Source: Streptomyces nodosus | Lineage (GTDB): Bacteria > Actinomycetota > Actinomycetes > Streptomycetales > Streptomycetaceae | Direction: 5' to 3' | DNA length: 64,000 nucleotides | Assembly: GCF_008704995.1 (NCBI RefSeq) | Contig: NZ_CP023747.1 | Coordinates: 1,178,001 to 1,242,000 of the forward strand | In this document: in pieces, positions 40,814 to 49,696 of the stretch | Position numbering within the stretch: position 1 is the stretch's first letter | Layout of the letters: every line of letters starts with the position of its first letter | Notes under the pieces: generated by a model | Databases searched by the model: none | Seen by the model: the letters and a program-made list of their open reading frames with translations, nothing else | Told to the model about the DNA's origin: nothing | Program-made: the position numbers and the translations under genes

Positions 40814-43141
40814 TCACCGCAGCACGGGGGGCGCCGCGTCGGGCGCCGTACCCCACCCGGACGGCCGCGCGCCAACCGTGAAGTCCACCCTTCCCGAGCG
40901 GCGCAATGTGTCGGTGGTGACGAACGTCCGCTCATAGGACCGTCCGCCGATGTGCACGCCCTGGATGTAGCGCCGGCCGTCGGAGGTGCCCGGCGCCGTG
41001 ACGGTCAGCCGGCCGCCCGGGTAGTACGCCTTGTCCAGGGTCAGGTCGACCCGCTCGAAGACGGGCGTGGTCAGTCCCCAGGTGCGGTAGCCGGGCTGCA
41101 CCGGGAAGATCCCGATCGAGGACAGCACATGCCAGGCGGACATGGTGCCGAGGTCGTCGTTGCCGGTCATCCCGGTCGGCCCGTCGGTGAACAGGGTCAG
41201 CGCGGCGTGCACCACATCGGTCGTCTTCCACGGCTGCCCCGTCGACAGATAGGTGTAGGGGGCGATCAGGTCGGGTTCGTTCTGCGGGTTGTACTTGTCC
41301 GCGTTGTAGTAGGCGTAGGGCCCGTGCACCCACACCTCGCGGGTGGTCTTCACCGGGTCCTTCATCAGGCGGTCGTAGGCGAAGAAGGCGTCGAGCCGGT
41401 CGCCGGCCGCCTTCTCGCCGCCGATGAGGCCGATCATCCCGCGCAGGTCCTGCGGCACGAGCCACTGGTACTGCCAGGCCGTGCCCTCGTGGAAGCCCTC
41501 GCTCCTGGCCGGGTCGGCCGGTCCGGCGAAGGCGCCGGAGGTGTCCCGGGCGCGGAAGAAGCCGGTCGAGGGGTCGAAGACATTGCGGTAGTTCCGCGAC
41601 CGGGCGGCATAGCGCGCCGCGTCCGCCTGATGGCCGAGGCCCCGCGCCATCTGGGCGAGCATCGCGTCCGAGAGCGCGTACTCCAGGGTCACCGAGCCGC
41701 CGTGATGGTAGTCGGAGTCACCGGTCTTGGCGTACGGGCGACCCTTGACGTACGGCGCGAAGCCATGGGCGAGGTACTCCCGGTTGGCCTCCCGGCCCGT
41801 GTACATGGTGTCGGCGGGCGGCACGCCGTCCGCGTTCTTCTTCAGCGCACGGTAGGCCCGTTCCTCGTAGCCCTTGAGCAGTCCCTGCTGATAGGCGTTG
41901 GTGAGGTAGGGGGTGACCGGGTCGCCGCTCATGATGTTGGTCTCGACGGGCCCGTAGCCCCACTTGGGCAGCCAGCCGCCCTCCTTGTTGACCTTGAGCA
42001 CGGAGATCGCCATGTCCCGCGCCTCCCGCGGCGCGAGCAGGGACAGCAGCTGGGACTGGGTGCGATAGGTGTCCCACAGGGACCAGTTCTGGTAGTAGCG
42101 GAAGCCGCTCTCCCGGTGGATCCGCTGGTCCCAGCCGGTGTAGCGGCCGTCCGCGTCGCTGCCGATGTTCGGCGCCAGGAAGGACCGGTACAGGGAGGAG
42201 TAGAAGGCGGCACGCCGGGTGGCGCTGCCGCCCTGCACCCGTACGGTGCCCAGCCGGTCCTCCCAGGCACGCCGGGCGGCCTCCCGGGCCTGTGCGAACG
42301 AACCGGCGTGCGCGGCCGCGAGGTTGACCTCGGCGCCGCGCGCGTCGACGTACGACAGCGCGGTGGTCGCCTCCACGGTGCGGTCCTTGGTGGTGTCGAA
42401 GGTGACATAGGCGCCGTTGCGACCCGGCCCCGAGGACCTGCGCGCCCCCGGGGTGAGGGAGTCCTGGTACCAGGTGCCGTGCGCGGTGAAGGGGCGGTCG
42501 AAGCGGGTCAGGGTGTGCACCGTGTACGGCCGGGTGGAGCGGCAGAAGCCGCTGCCGGTGATCGTGGTGCGCACGGTGCGGTCGTCGAGGATCTCCACCG
42601 TGGAGGAGACGTTCCTGTGCAGCGACTGGCCCGCGTTGAGCAGGACGTTCGCCTTGCCGGTGGCCGGGAAGGTGTAGCGCTGCACACCGGTGCGCTCGGT
42701 GGCCGTCAGTTCGGCCCGGACGCCGTTGTCGAGCCCGACCCGGTAGTAACCGGGGCTCGCCTGCTCATGGGCGTGGCTGAACGTGGTGGCGTACTTGGCG
42801 TAGTCCGTCTCGGTGACGTCTCCGGTCGTGGGCAGCACCGGCAGGTCGCCCCCGATGGCACAGCCGACGCCGGAGAGATGCACCAGGGAGAAGCCGCGGA
42901 TCCGGTTGCCGGTGTAGTCGTAGCCGGTTCGGTGTCCGGTGTCCGGTGAGAGCTGCACCATGCCGAAGGGCACGGAGGCGCCGGGGAAGGTGTTGCCCTC
43001 GTTCTGGGTGCCGATGAACGGGTTGACCAGGTCGGTGAGGCCCCCGTCGGGCGGCGGGGCGGCCTGGGCGGGCGGCGGGAACCACAGGGCCGAGGCCGCC
43101 ACCACGCCCACGGCGAGGCGCGGGCACCGGGTCCATCTCAT
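40814..43141 (-). CDS. Secreted GH92 alpha-mannosidase
   Basis: The 775-residue calcium-dependent exo-mannosidase has a Sec signal (RLAVGVVAASALWF, cleavage near AQA-AP). The GH92 order is kept: N-terminal beta-sandwich ('LVNPFIGTQNEGNTFPGASVPFG' region), helical barrel, the general-acid Glu in FHEGTAWQYQW, and the paired Asp general base in GNDDLGTMSAW. GH92 enzymes trim alpha-1,2/1,3-mannose from high-mannose N-glycans. It is about 17 kb from the GH85/GH5/GH38 operon but fits the same pathway. ATG 43141 follows GGAGG; no copy of the LacI operator is seen upstream. Confidence 0.94.
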   Translation of the reverse strand: MRWTRCPRLAVGVVAASALWFPPPAQAAPPPDGGLTDLVNPFIGTQNEGNTFPGASVPFGMVQLSPDTGHRTGYDYTGNRIRGFSLVHLSGVGCAIGGDLPVLPTTGDVTETDYAKYATTFSHAHEQASPGYYRVGLDNGVRAELTATERTGVQRYTFPATGKANVLLNAGQSLHRNVSSTVEILDDRTVRTTITGSGFCRSTRPYTVHTLTRFDRPFTAHGTWYQDSLTPGARRSSGPGRNGAYVTFDTTKDRTVEATTALSYVDARGAEVNLAAAHAGSFAQAREAARRAWEDRLGTVRVQGGSATRRAAFYSSLYRSFLAPNIGSDADGRYTGWDQRIHRESGFRYYQNWSLWDTYRTQSQLLSLLAPREARDMAISVLKVNKEGGWLPKWGYGPVETNIMSGDPVTPYLTNAYQQGLLKGYEERAYRALKKNADGVPPADTMYTGREANREYLAHGFAPYVKGRPYAKTGDSDYHHGGSVTLEYALSDAMLAQMARGLGHQADAARYAARSRNYRNVFDPSTGFFRARDTSGAFAGPADPARSEGFHEGTAWQYQWLVPQDLRGMIGLIGGEKAAGDRLDAFFAYDRLMKDPVKTTREVWVHGPYAYYNADKYNPQNEPDLIAPYTYLSTGQPWKTTDVVHAALTLFTDGPTGMTGNDDLGTMSAWHVLSSIGIFPVQPGYRTWGLTTPVFERVDLTLDKAYYPGGRLTVTAPGTSDGRRYIQGVHIGGRSYERTFVTTDTLRRSGRVDFTVGARPSGWGTAPDAAPPVLR

Positions 43142-43297
43142 CTCGGAAGTCCTCCGGAGGATCGACGTCGTTGCCCACATGGTGCTGGCGGAGCGTCAGT
43201 TTCCCGGGGACCCGAAGGGGTTGTTCCGGGACGCGTCGCGGATCGGCGCCCGGTGCGCGCCGCCGCGGGTGACCCCGGGAGCGGAGTCCTGCGGGTC

Positions 43298-44026
43298 TCA
43301 GCCCCGGCCGGGCGGGCGGTCGAAGCAGCAGTCGCCGCACAGTCCGCCGCCGGGCAGCCGGTAGTAGAGACAGCAGCTGCGGCGGCGGCCGGTGACGGGG
43401 TCGAGGGTGCCGGACAGACCGGGGTGCCCGAACGACTCGGCGGCCAGTGCACGCGCCCGCTCGGCCACCTCGGTACGGCCGCCCGCCCGCGCCCAGTCGC
43501 CGAACATGCGCACACTGCCCGCGAGGGCGGAACCCGCGTTGCCCCACAGCAGCCGACGGGAGACGCCGTACCGGGAGTTCAGGGCGGCCGTGAGCGGCAC
43601 CAGATGCGCCTCGCGCACCACGGCGTCGAGCGACCCGACGGGCAGCGGGCGGACCTCGCTCAACCAGAGTTCGTCCGGCATGGTGCCGTCCGGGTCCCAG
43701 TGCAGCAGCCGGGGGTCCAGATCGGGCACCCGCCCGTAGAGCACGGCACAGCCGAGGGCGACCGACCAGAGCCGGGCCGCCAGTCCCTGGTGGGTGAGGG
43801 AGGCCGCGACCCGGATCTCCGGCGCGTGCAGGCTCCGGGCGACCTTGCGGACGCGAAAGGCCAGCGGATCCCCGTGCACTCCGCCGAGGGGGTCGGGCGC
43901 GGCGGGGGCGTAGGCCTGGGCCAGGGTCGGCAGCGGGCGGCCCGGCATGCTCGGCGGTGCTCCGGTGCGCAGGACGAAGAAGCCGCCGAGGGCGCCCAGC
44001 GCGGCGAGTCCGGGGTCGAGATCCAC
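43298..44026 (-). CDS. FhuF-like (2Fe-2S) ferric-siderophore reductase
   Basis: The 242-residue protein ends in CC-x10-C-x2-C (C218, C219, C230, C233), the distinctive ligand set of the FhuF [2Fe-2S] cluster. The 'LLWGNAGSALAGSVRM' block upstream is also typical of FhuF-like C-terminal regions. It would release iron from siderophores by reduction in the cytoplasm. The start is GTG 44026. No siderophore transport or synthesis gene is adjacent. Confidence 0.88.
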   Translation of the reverse strand: MDLDPGLAALGALGGFFVLRTGAPPSMPGRPLPTLAQAYAPAAPDPLGGVHGDPLAFRVRKVARSLHAPEIRVAASLTHQGLAARLWSVALGCAVLYGRVPDLDPRLLHWDPDGTMPDELWLSEVRPLPVGSLDAVVREAHLVPLTAALNSRYGVSRRLLWGNAGSALAGSVRMFGDWARAGGRTEVAERARALAAESFGHPGLSGTLDPVTGRRRSCCLYYRLPGGGLCGDCCFDRPPGRG

Positions 44027-44256
44027 GAACGTCAGTAGTACCCCATGCCCCGAGAGCGATGGCCGTCAGGGCGACATGGGTACGGTCACCCCTCTTGGGG
44101 AGGAGCGCGGGGCACTCGTACTCCATCGGCAGTATGACCCGATGACCGCTCAGGAAGGACGACGGGAAGAGCCGCGCACGGCATCGTGTTCGTCATGAGA
44201 GCCGAGCGTTCGTCGTACCGGGCCCCACGCCCCGGTCCCACGCAGAGGAGTCGCTG

Positions 44257-45399
44257 ATGAGCGCCCTCGCGTTGTCCGTGCTGCTGTCGTTCGTCTCCGC
44301 CGTGGCCTATGCCGGCGGGGCGATCGTGCAGGAGCAGGTCGCCGTGTCCAGTCCCGACCGGACCTATGCGCCGCTGCGCCGCCCCGCCTGGTGGGCCGCC
44401 GTGGTGCTGAACGGTCTGGGCGGACTGCTGCATGTGGTGGCGCTCGCCTACGGTCCGCTCAGCCTGGTGCAGCCGCTGGGCGCGCTGACCATTGTGTTCG
44501 CCCTGCCGATGGCGGCCCTGTTCGTGGGCCGCAGGGCCGGGGCGACCGCCTGGCGGGGCGCCGTCATGGCGACCGTGGGGCTCGCGGGTCTGCTGTCCCT
44601 GGTCGGCGCCTCCGACGCCCGCTCCCTGAACGATGCCGAGCGGCTGCTGGTGGCCCTGGCGACCGCCGGCGGCGTGGTGGCGCTGATGATCGCGGGGCGC
44701 GCGGCGCGACGGCATCCGGCGGTGCGCAGTGTGCTGCTGGCCGTGGGGTCCGGCGCCGCGTTCGGTATGTCCTCGGTGTTCACCAAGACGGTCGCGGTGG
44801 ACTGGACGAGCGGGATCGCCCTCACCGAGGTGCCGAGCCTGACGGTGATAGGTGTGTTCGCCACGGCCGGCATCCTGCTGTCCCAGGCCGCCTACCGAGG
44901 CGCGGGCCTCGCGGCGCCCCTGGCCACCCTGACGGTGGTGAATCCGGTGGTGGCGGCCGCCGTGGGCCTCACCCTGTTCGGGGAGAGCTTCCGCCACGGC
45001 ACCACGGGCACGGTGCTCGCCCTGGGGTGCGCCGTGGTCGCCGCGGGCGGACTGATCCTGCTGACGACGGAACGGCTCGGCGACGGGCAGGACACGGTGG
45101 GGGCCACGGAGGCGGTACCGGAGGCGGTTCCGGGGGCCGTCGCGGGAACGGTTCCGCGGCTCGCGGGGGCCGTCCAGGGGGCGGTCCCCGGGTGCGTCAC
45201 CGGTACGGAGCCGCTGCGTGAGCCGCTGATCCCGCTGCCCGCACAGGCGTCCGCCCCGAACGCGGCACCCTCGTACGGCGATCTGGACGCGCTGCCCCGC
45301 CCCGGCGGGGGACCGTCCTGCCGGTACGGCCCCTTCCACGACGGCTCGTTCGTCCCGGTGCCCGCCCTCGACCGGCACCGCACCCGTTTGAGGTCCTGA
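44257..45399 (+). CDS. DMT-superfamily (EamA/NIPA-like) transporter
   Basis: The 380-residue protein starts at ATG 44257 with GAGGAG upstream. Nine or ten membrane helices fill residues 1-275, with the internal repeat typical of drug/metabolite transporters ('GPLSLVQPLGALTIVFALPMAA' and 'GAGLAAPLATLTVVNPVVAA'). The last 100 residues are Pro/Ala/Val-rich, lack membrane helices and are probably disordered in the cytoplasm. Substrate is unknown; Streptomyces homologues are annotated simply as DMT family. Confidence 0.9.
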   Translation: MSALALSVLLSFVSAVAYAGGAIVQEQVAVSSPDRTYAPLRRPAWWAAVVLNGLGGLLHVVALAYGPLSLVQPLGALTIVFALPMAALFVGRRAGATAWRGAVMATVGLAGLLSLVGASDARSLNDAERLLVALATAGGVVALMIAGRAARRHPAVRSVLLAVGSGAAFGMSSVFTKTVAVDWTSGIALTEVPSLTVIGVFATAGILLSQAAYRGAGLAAPLATLTVVNPVVAAAVGLTLFGESFRHGTTGTVLALGCAVVAAGGLILLTTERLGDGQDTVGATEAVPEAVPGAVAGTVPRLAGAVQGAVPGCVTGTEPLREPLIPLPAQASAPNAAPSYGDLDALPRPGGGPSCRYGPFHDGSFVPVPALDRHRTRLRS

Positions 45400-45435
45400 C
45401 CGTCAGCTCGGAGCGTAGAGATCCTGACCGTCAGC

Positions 45436-45437
<2 letters not shown>
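45394..45437. repeat. 16-bp direct repeat at convergent gene ends
   Basis: TCCTGACCGTCAGCTC occurs at 45394-45409 and 45422-45437. The first copy contains the DMT transporter stop, the second overlaps the stop of the M23 peptidase gene. GTCAGC/GCTGAC (45430-45435 with 45442-45447) can also form a small hairpin. Confidence 0.85.
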
Positions 45438-47034
<1,597 letters not shown>

Positions 47035-48474
47035 ATGAGCACTTCAGCCCAGATCGGCGTCACGGGTCTCGCGGTCATGGGCCGCAATCTCGCCCGCAAT
47101 TTCGCGCGCAACGGCTATACGGTCGCCCTGCACAACCGTACGGCGTCACGGACCCATGATCTCGTGAAGGACTTCGGGCACGAGGGCGACTTCGTCGCAA
47201 CCGAGACCGCGAAGGACTTCGTGGCGGCGCTGGAGCGACCCCGACGCCTGATGATCATGGTCAAGGCGGGCGATCCCACCGATGCGGTGATCCAGGAGTT
47301 CGCCCCGCTCCTGGAGCCCGGCGACATGATCATCGACGGTGGCAACGCGCACTTCGCCGACACCCGCCGCCGCGAGAAGCAGCTGCGTGAGCAGGGCATC
47401 CACTTCGTCGGCACCGGTATCTCCGGCGGTGAGGAGGGCGCGCTGCACGGCCCGAGCATCATGCCTGGCGGCTCGACGGAGTCGTACGCCTCTCTCGGCC
47501 CGATGCTGGAGAAGATCTCCGCCAAGGCACCGGACGGGGCGCCGTGTGTGACGCACATCGGTCCCGACGGCGCCGGGCACTTCGTGAAGATGGTCCACAA
47601 CGGCATCGAGTACGCCGATATGCAGCTCATCGGAGAGGCGTACCAGCTGCTGAGGGACGTCGGCGGCTACCGGCCCGCACAGATCGCGGAGATCTTCCGC
47701 ACCTGGAACACCGGACGGCTGGACTCGTACCTCATCGAGATCACGGCGGAGGTGCTGGCCCATGCGGACGCCGCGACGGGCAAGCCGTTCGTGGACGTGA
47801 TCCAGGACCAGGCGGAACAGAAGGGCACCGGCCGCTGGACCGTGCAGATCGCACTGGACCTCGGGGTACCGGTGTCGGGCATCGCGGAGGCGGTGTTCGC
47901 CCGCTCGCTGTCCGGGCACACCGCGCTGCGCGACGCCTCCCGAGGCCTGGCCGGACCGAAGCCCGCACCGCTGGGCGAGGCCGAGGCGGCGGCCTTCGCG
48001 GACCGTGTGGAACAGGCGCTCTACGCCTCGAAGATCGTGTCGTACACCCAGGGCTTCCATGAGATCGCCGCGGGCAGCGAGGAGTACGACTGGGACATCG
48101 ATCTCGGCGAGGTGGCCGCCATCTGGCGCGGCGGCTGCATCATCCGCGCGGTCTTCCTCGACCGCATCCGCTCCGCCTACGACGCCCGCCCGGACCTGCC
48201 GAGCCTGCTGTCCGACGAGGCCTTCGCCCGGGAGATCGCGCAGGCGCAGGACGACTGGCGCAAGGTGCTGGCCACCGCGACCCGCCAGGGCGTACCCACC
48301 CCCGGTTTCTCCGCGGCCCTCGCCTACTACGACGCCCTGCGGGCCGAACGGCTGCCCGCCGCGCTCACCCAGGGGCTGCGGGACTTCTTCGGCGCCCACA
48401 CCTACCGGCGCACGGACCGGGAGGGCTCCTTCCACACGCTGTGGGGCGGGGACCGGTCGGAGATCGGGGCGTAG
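47035..48474 (+). CDS. gnd: 6-phosphogluconate dehydrogenase, decarboxylating
   Basis: This pentose-phosphate enzyme converts 6-phosphogluconate to ribulose 5-phosphate with NADP+. It is 479 residues, the length of the long (non-YqeC) type. Conserved parts: dinucleotide fold GVTGLAVMGRNLA with NRT after strand 2, the family signature GISGGEEGALHGPSIMPGG, catalytic Lys in HFVKMVHNGIEY, and 'DQAEQKGTGRW' with a normal C-terminal domain. ATG 47035 has AGGAG upstream. It is monocistronic with a double hairpin downstream. Confidence 0.97.
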   Translation: MSTSAQIGVTGLAVMGRNLARNFARNGYTVALHNRTASRTHDLVKDFGHEGDFVATETAKDFVAALERPRRLMIMVKAGDPTDAVIQEFAPLLEPGDMIIDGGNAHFADTRRREKQLREQGIHFVGTGISGGEEGALHGPSIMPGGSTESYASLGPMLEKISAKAPDGAPCVTHIGPDGAGHFVKMVHNGIEYADMQLIGEAYQLLRDVGGYRPAQIAEIFRTWNTGRLDSYLIEITAEVLAHADAATGKPFVDVIQDQAEQKGTGRWTVQIALDLGVPVSGIAEAVFARSLSGHTALRDASRGLAGPKPAPLGEAEAAAFADRVEQALYASKIVSYTQGFHEIAAGSEEYDWDIDLGEVAAIWRGGCIIRAVFLDRIRSAYDARPDLPSLLSDEAFAREIAQAQDDWRKVLATATRQGVPTPGFSAALAYYDALRAERLPAALTQGLRDFFGAHTYRRTDREGSFHTLWGGDRSEIGA

Positions 48475-48495
48475 CGCTGCGCTCTTTGTGCACGG

Positions 48496-48551
48496 GTGCC
48501 CGGAGGGTTTCCCCCGGGCACAGTCGCTCCCCCGGCCACGCCGGGGGGGAG
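48496..48551. terminator. Double hairpin between gnd and the Pro-rich gene
   Basis: The first stem is GTGCCCGG (48496-48503) with CCGGGCAC (48514-48521). The second is CTCCCCCGGC (48527-48536) with its near complement at 48540-48551 around a CAC loop. Because the flanking genes converge, it probably stops both transcripts. Confidence 0.75.
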
Positions 48552-48553
48552 CC

Positions 48554-48865
48554 TCAGATCAGAGGCGGGCCCGGTTCGGGTGCCGGAGTGGGCTCCGGGC
48601 CCGGCGGCTCCGGAACCGGCGACGGCGGCGGCTCGGGAGCGGGCCCCGGCTCGGGCACCGGTTCCGGACCGGGCTCCGGGCGGTCCGGCCCCGGCCCCGG
48701 AGGCGTCGGCCCCGGCCCGGGCGGTGGGGGAGACGGCGGTACGGGCTCAGGCTCAGGTTCGGGTTCCGGTGCGGGGCCCGGTTCGGGTGCCGGCTCGGGC
48801 CCCGGTGTCGGTCCCGGACCGGGGGGCGGTCCCGGCTGTGCGGGATCGGGGAGCGGGCGCGTCAT
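48554..48865 (-). CDS. Proline/glutamate-rich low-complexity protein next to panD
   Basis: From ATG 48865 (GGAGG upstream) the frame encodes 103 residues, nearly all Pro, Gly, Glu and Ala (PGPEPAPEPGP repeats), with no Cys, no signal peptide and no membrane helix. An upstream in-frame ATG at 48904 would add 13 residues but has a weaker ribosome site. The GC-rich repeat also leaves the opposite strand open as a Gly/Ser-rich frame, so assignment rests on the ribosome site and the position 96 bp after panD on the same strand. Function unknown. Confidence 0.5.
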   Translation of the reverse strand: MTRPLPDPAQPGPPPGPGPTPGPEPAPEPGPAPEPEPEPEPVPPSPPPPGPGPTPPGPGPDRPEPGPEPVPEPGPAPEPPPSPVPEPPGPEPTPAPEPGPPLI

Positions 48866-48961
48866 CATGTCCTCCAGCCATGAGCCATGGATCACCTCGG
48901 CCATGGGCTGCTCCCCGGGTACCCGGCCGCCCGGCGGCCACTCCCCCGGCGGGCCGACGGG

Positions 48962-49381
48962 TCAGACCGTGACGGCGTGCGGGCTGCGCTCCTGCTCCGA
49001 CCCCGGCACCGGAGCGGACGGATCGGCGCCCAGCTCCACGACCCGGTTGTCCCCGTCCACATGCACCACCCGCGGCCGCAGGGCCCGCGCCTCGGCATCG
49101 GTCACCTGGGCGTAGCTGATCAGGATCACCAGGTCGCCGACATGGACCAGATGGGCCGCGGCCCCATTGATCCCGACAACCCCGGAACCCCGCTCGCCCT
49201 CGATGACATACGTCTCCAGCCGGGCACCGTTGCTGACATCCACGATATGGACCAGCTCCCCGGGCAGCAGATCGGCGGCGTCCATCAGATCGGCGTCGAT
49301 GGTCACCGATCCCACATAGTGCAGGTCGGCCTGGGTGACGGTGGCGCGGTGGATCTTGGATTTAAACATGGTGCGCAGCAT
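48962..49381 (-). CDS. panD: Aspartate 1-decarboxylase (pyruvoyl enzyme)
   Basis: The enzyme makes beta-alanine from aspartate for pantothenate and CoA. It is 139 residues and begins [29 protein letters not shown] (conserved start given in abbreviated form: [13 protein letters not shown], then [10 protein letters not shown]). Self-cleavage at the Gly-Ser of HYVGSVT creates the pyruvoyl group. The conserved '[18 protein letters not shown]' and '[10 protein letters not shown]' segments are present. An AGGAG site precedes ATG 49381. Confidence 0.96.
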   Translation of the reverse strand: MLRTMFKSKIHRATVTQADLHYVGSVTIDADLMDAADLLPGELVHIVDVSNGARLETYVIEGERGSGVVGINGAAAHLVHVGDLVILISYAQVTDAEARALRPRVVHVDGDNRVVELGADPSAPVPGSEQERSPHAVTV

Positions 49382-49696
49382 TGTGGACTCCTAGAGAACG
49401 GCTCCCTGCCAGCTTTCTGCAGGTCAAGGGCTGTTTCGACACCCTACAACGAGCGCATGACCGGTGCGCCCGCACCGGTCGGCCACCGGTCAAGGCAGCA
49501 CTCAAGAAGCTGATCCTGCAGCTCGCTCGGGAGAGTGCGGAGTGGGGCCACGGGCTGACGTTCGCACTCGCCGACTTCGGATTCATCGGGCGGGAGAACT
49601 CGGGCCGACGGGCGACGAGACCCGCGGCCCGGAGCGCATCTTTCCCCGCGCCGGCCAGAAGTCACCTCCGAAGCCACGTAATGCTAGAAAAGGAAC
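49382..49696. other. Spacer with mobile-element debris between panD and the sensor-phosphatase
   Basis: The 315-bp spacer carries a short transposase-like fragment (49471-49551) and no intact gene. No terminal inverted repeats or target duplications could be found. It marks the left edge of the accessory island. Confidence 0.55.
49471..49551 (+). pseudogene. Fragment of an integrase-type (rve) transposase
   Basis: In one plus-strand frame the sequence reads RTGRPPV, then KKLILQLARESAEWGH. This matches the start of the common actinobacterial transposase block 'GRPPx...LxLRLARENPxWGHRRIxGEL', with the homology breaking off after WGH. Only about 27 codons remain. Confidence 0.6.

Noticed and set aside
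48441..49115. Gly/Ser-rich plus-strand frame opposite the Pro/Glu-rich gene and panD
   Set aside because: It overlaps panD, a certain gene, and begins inside gnd in another frame without a ribosome site.
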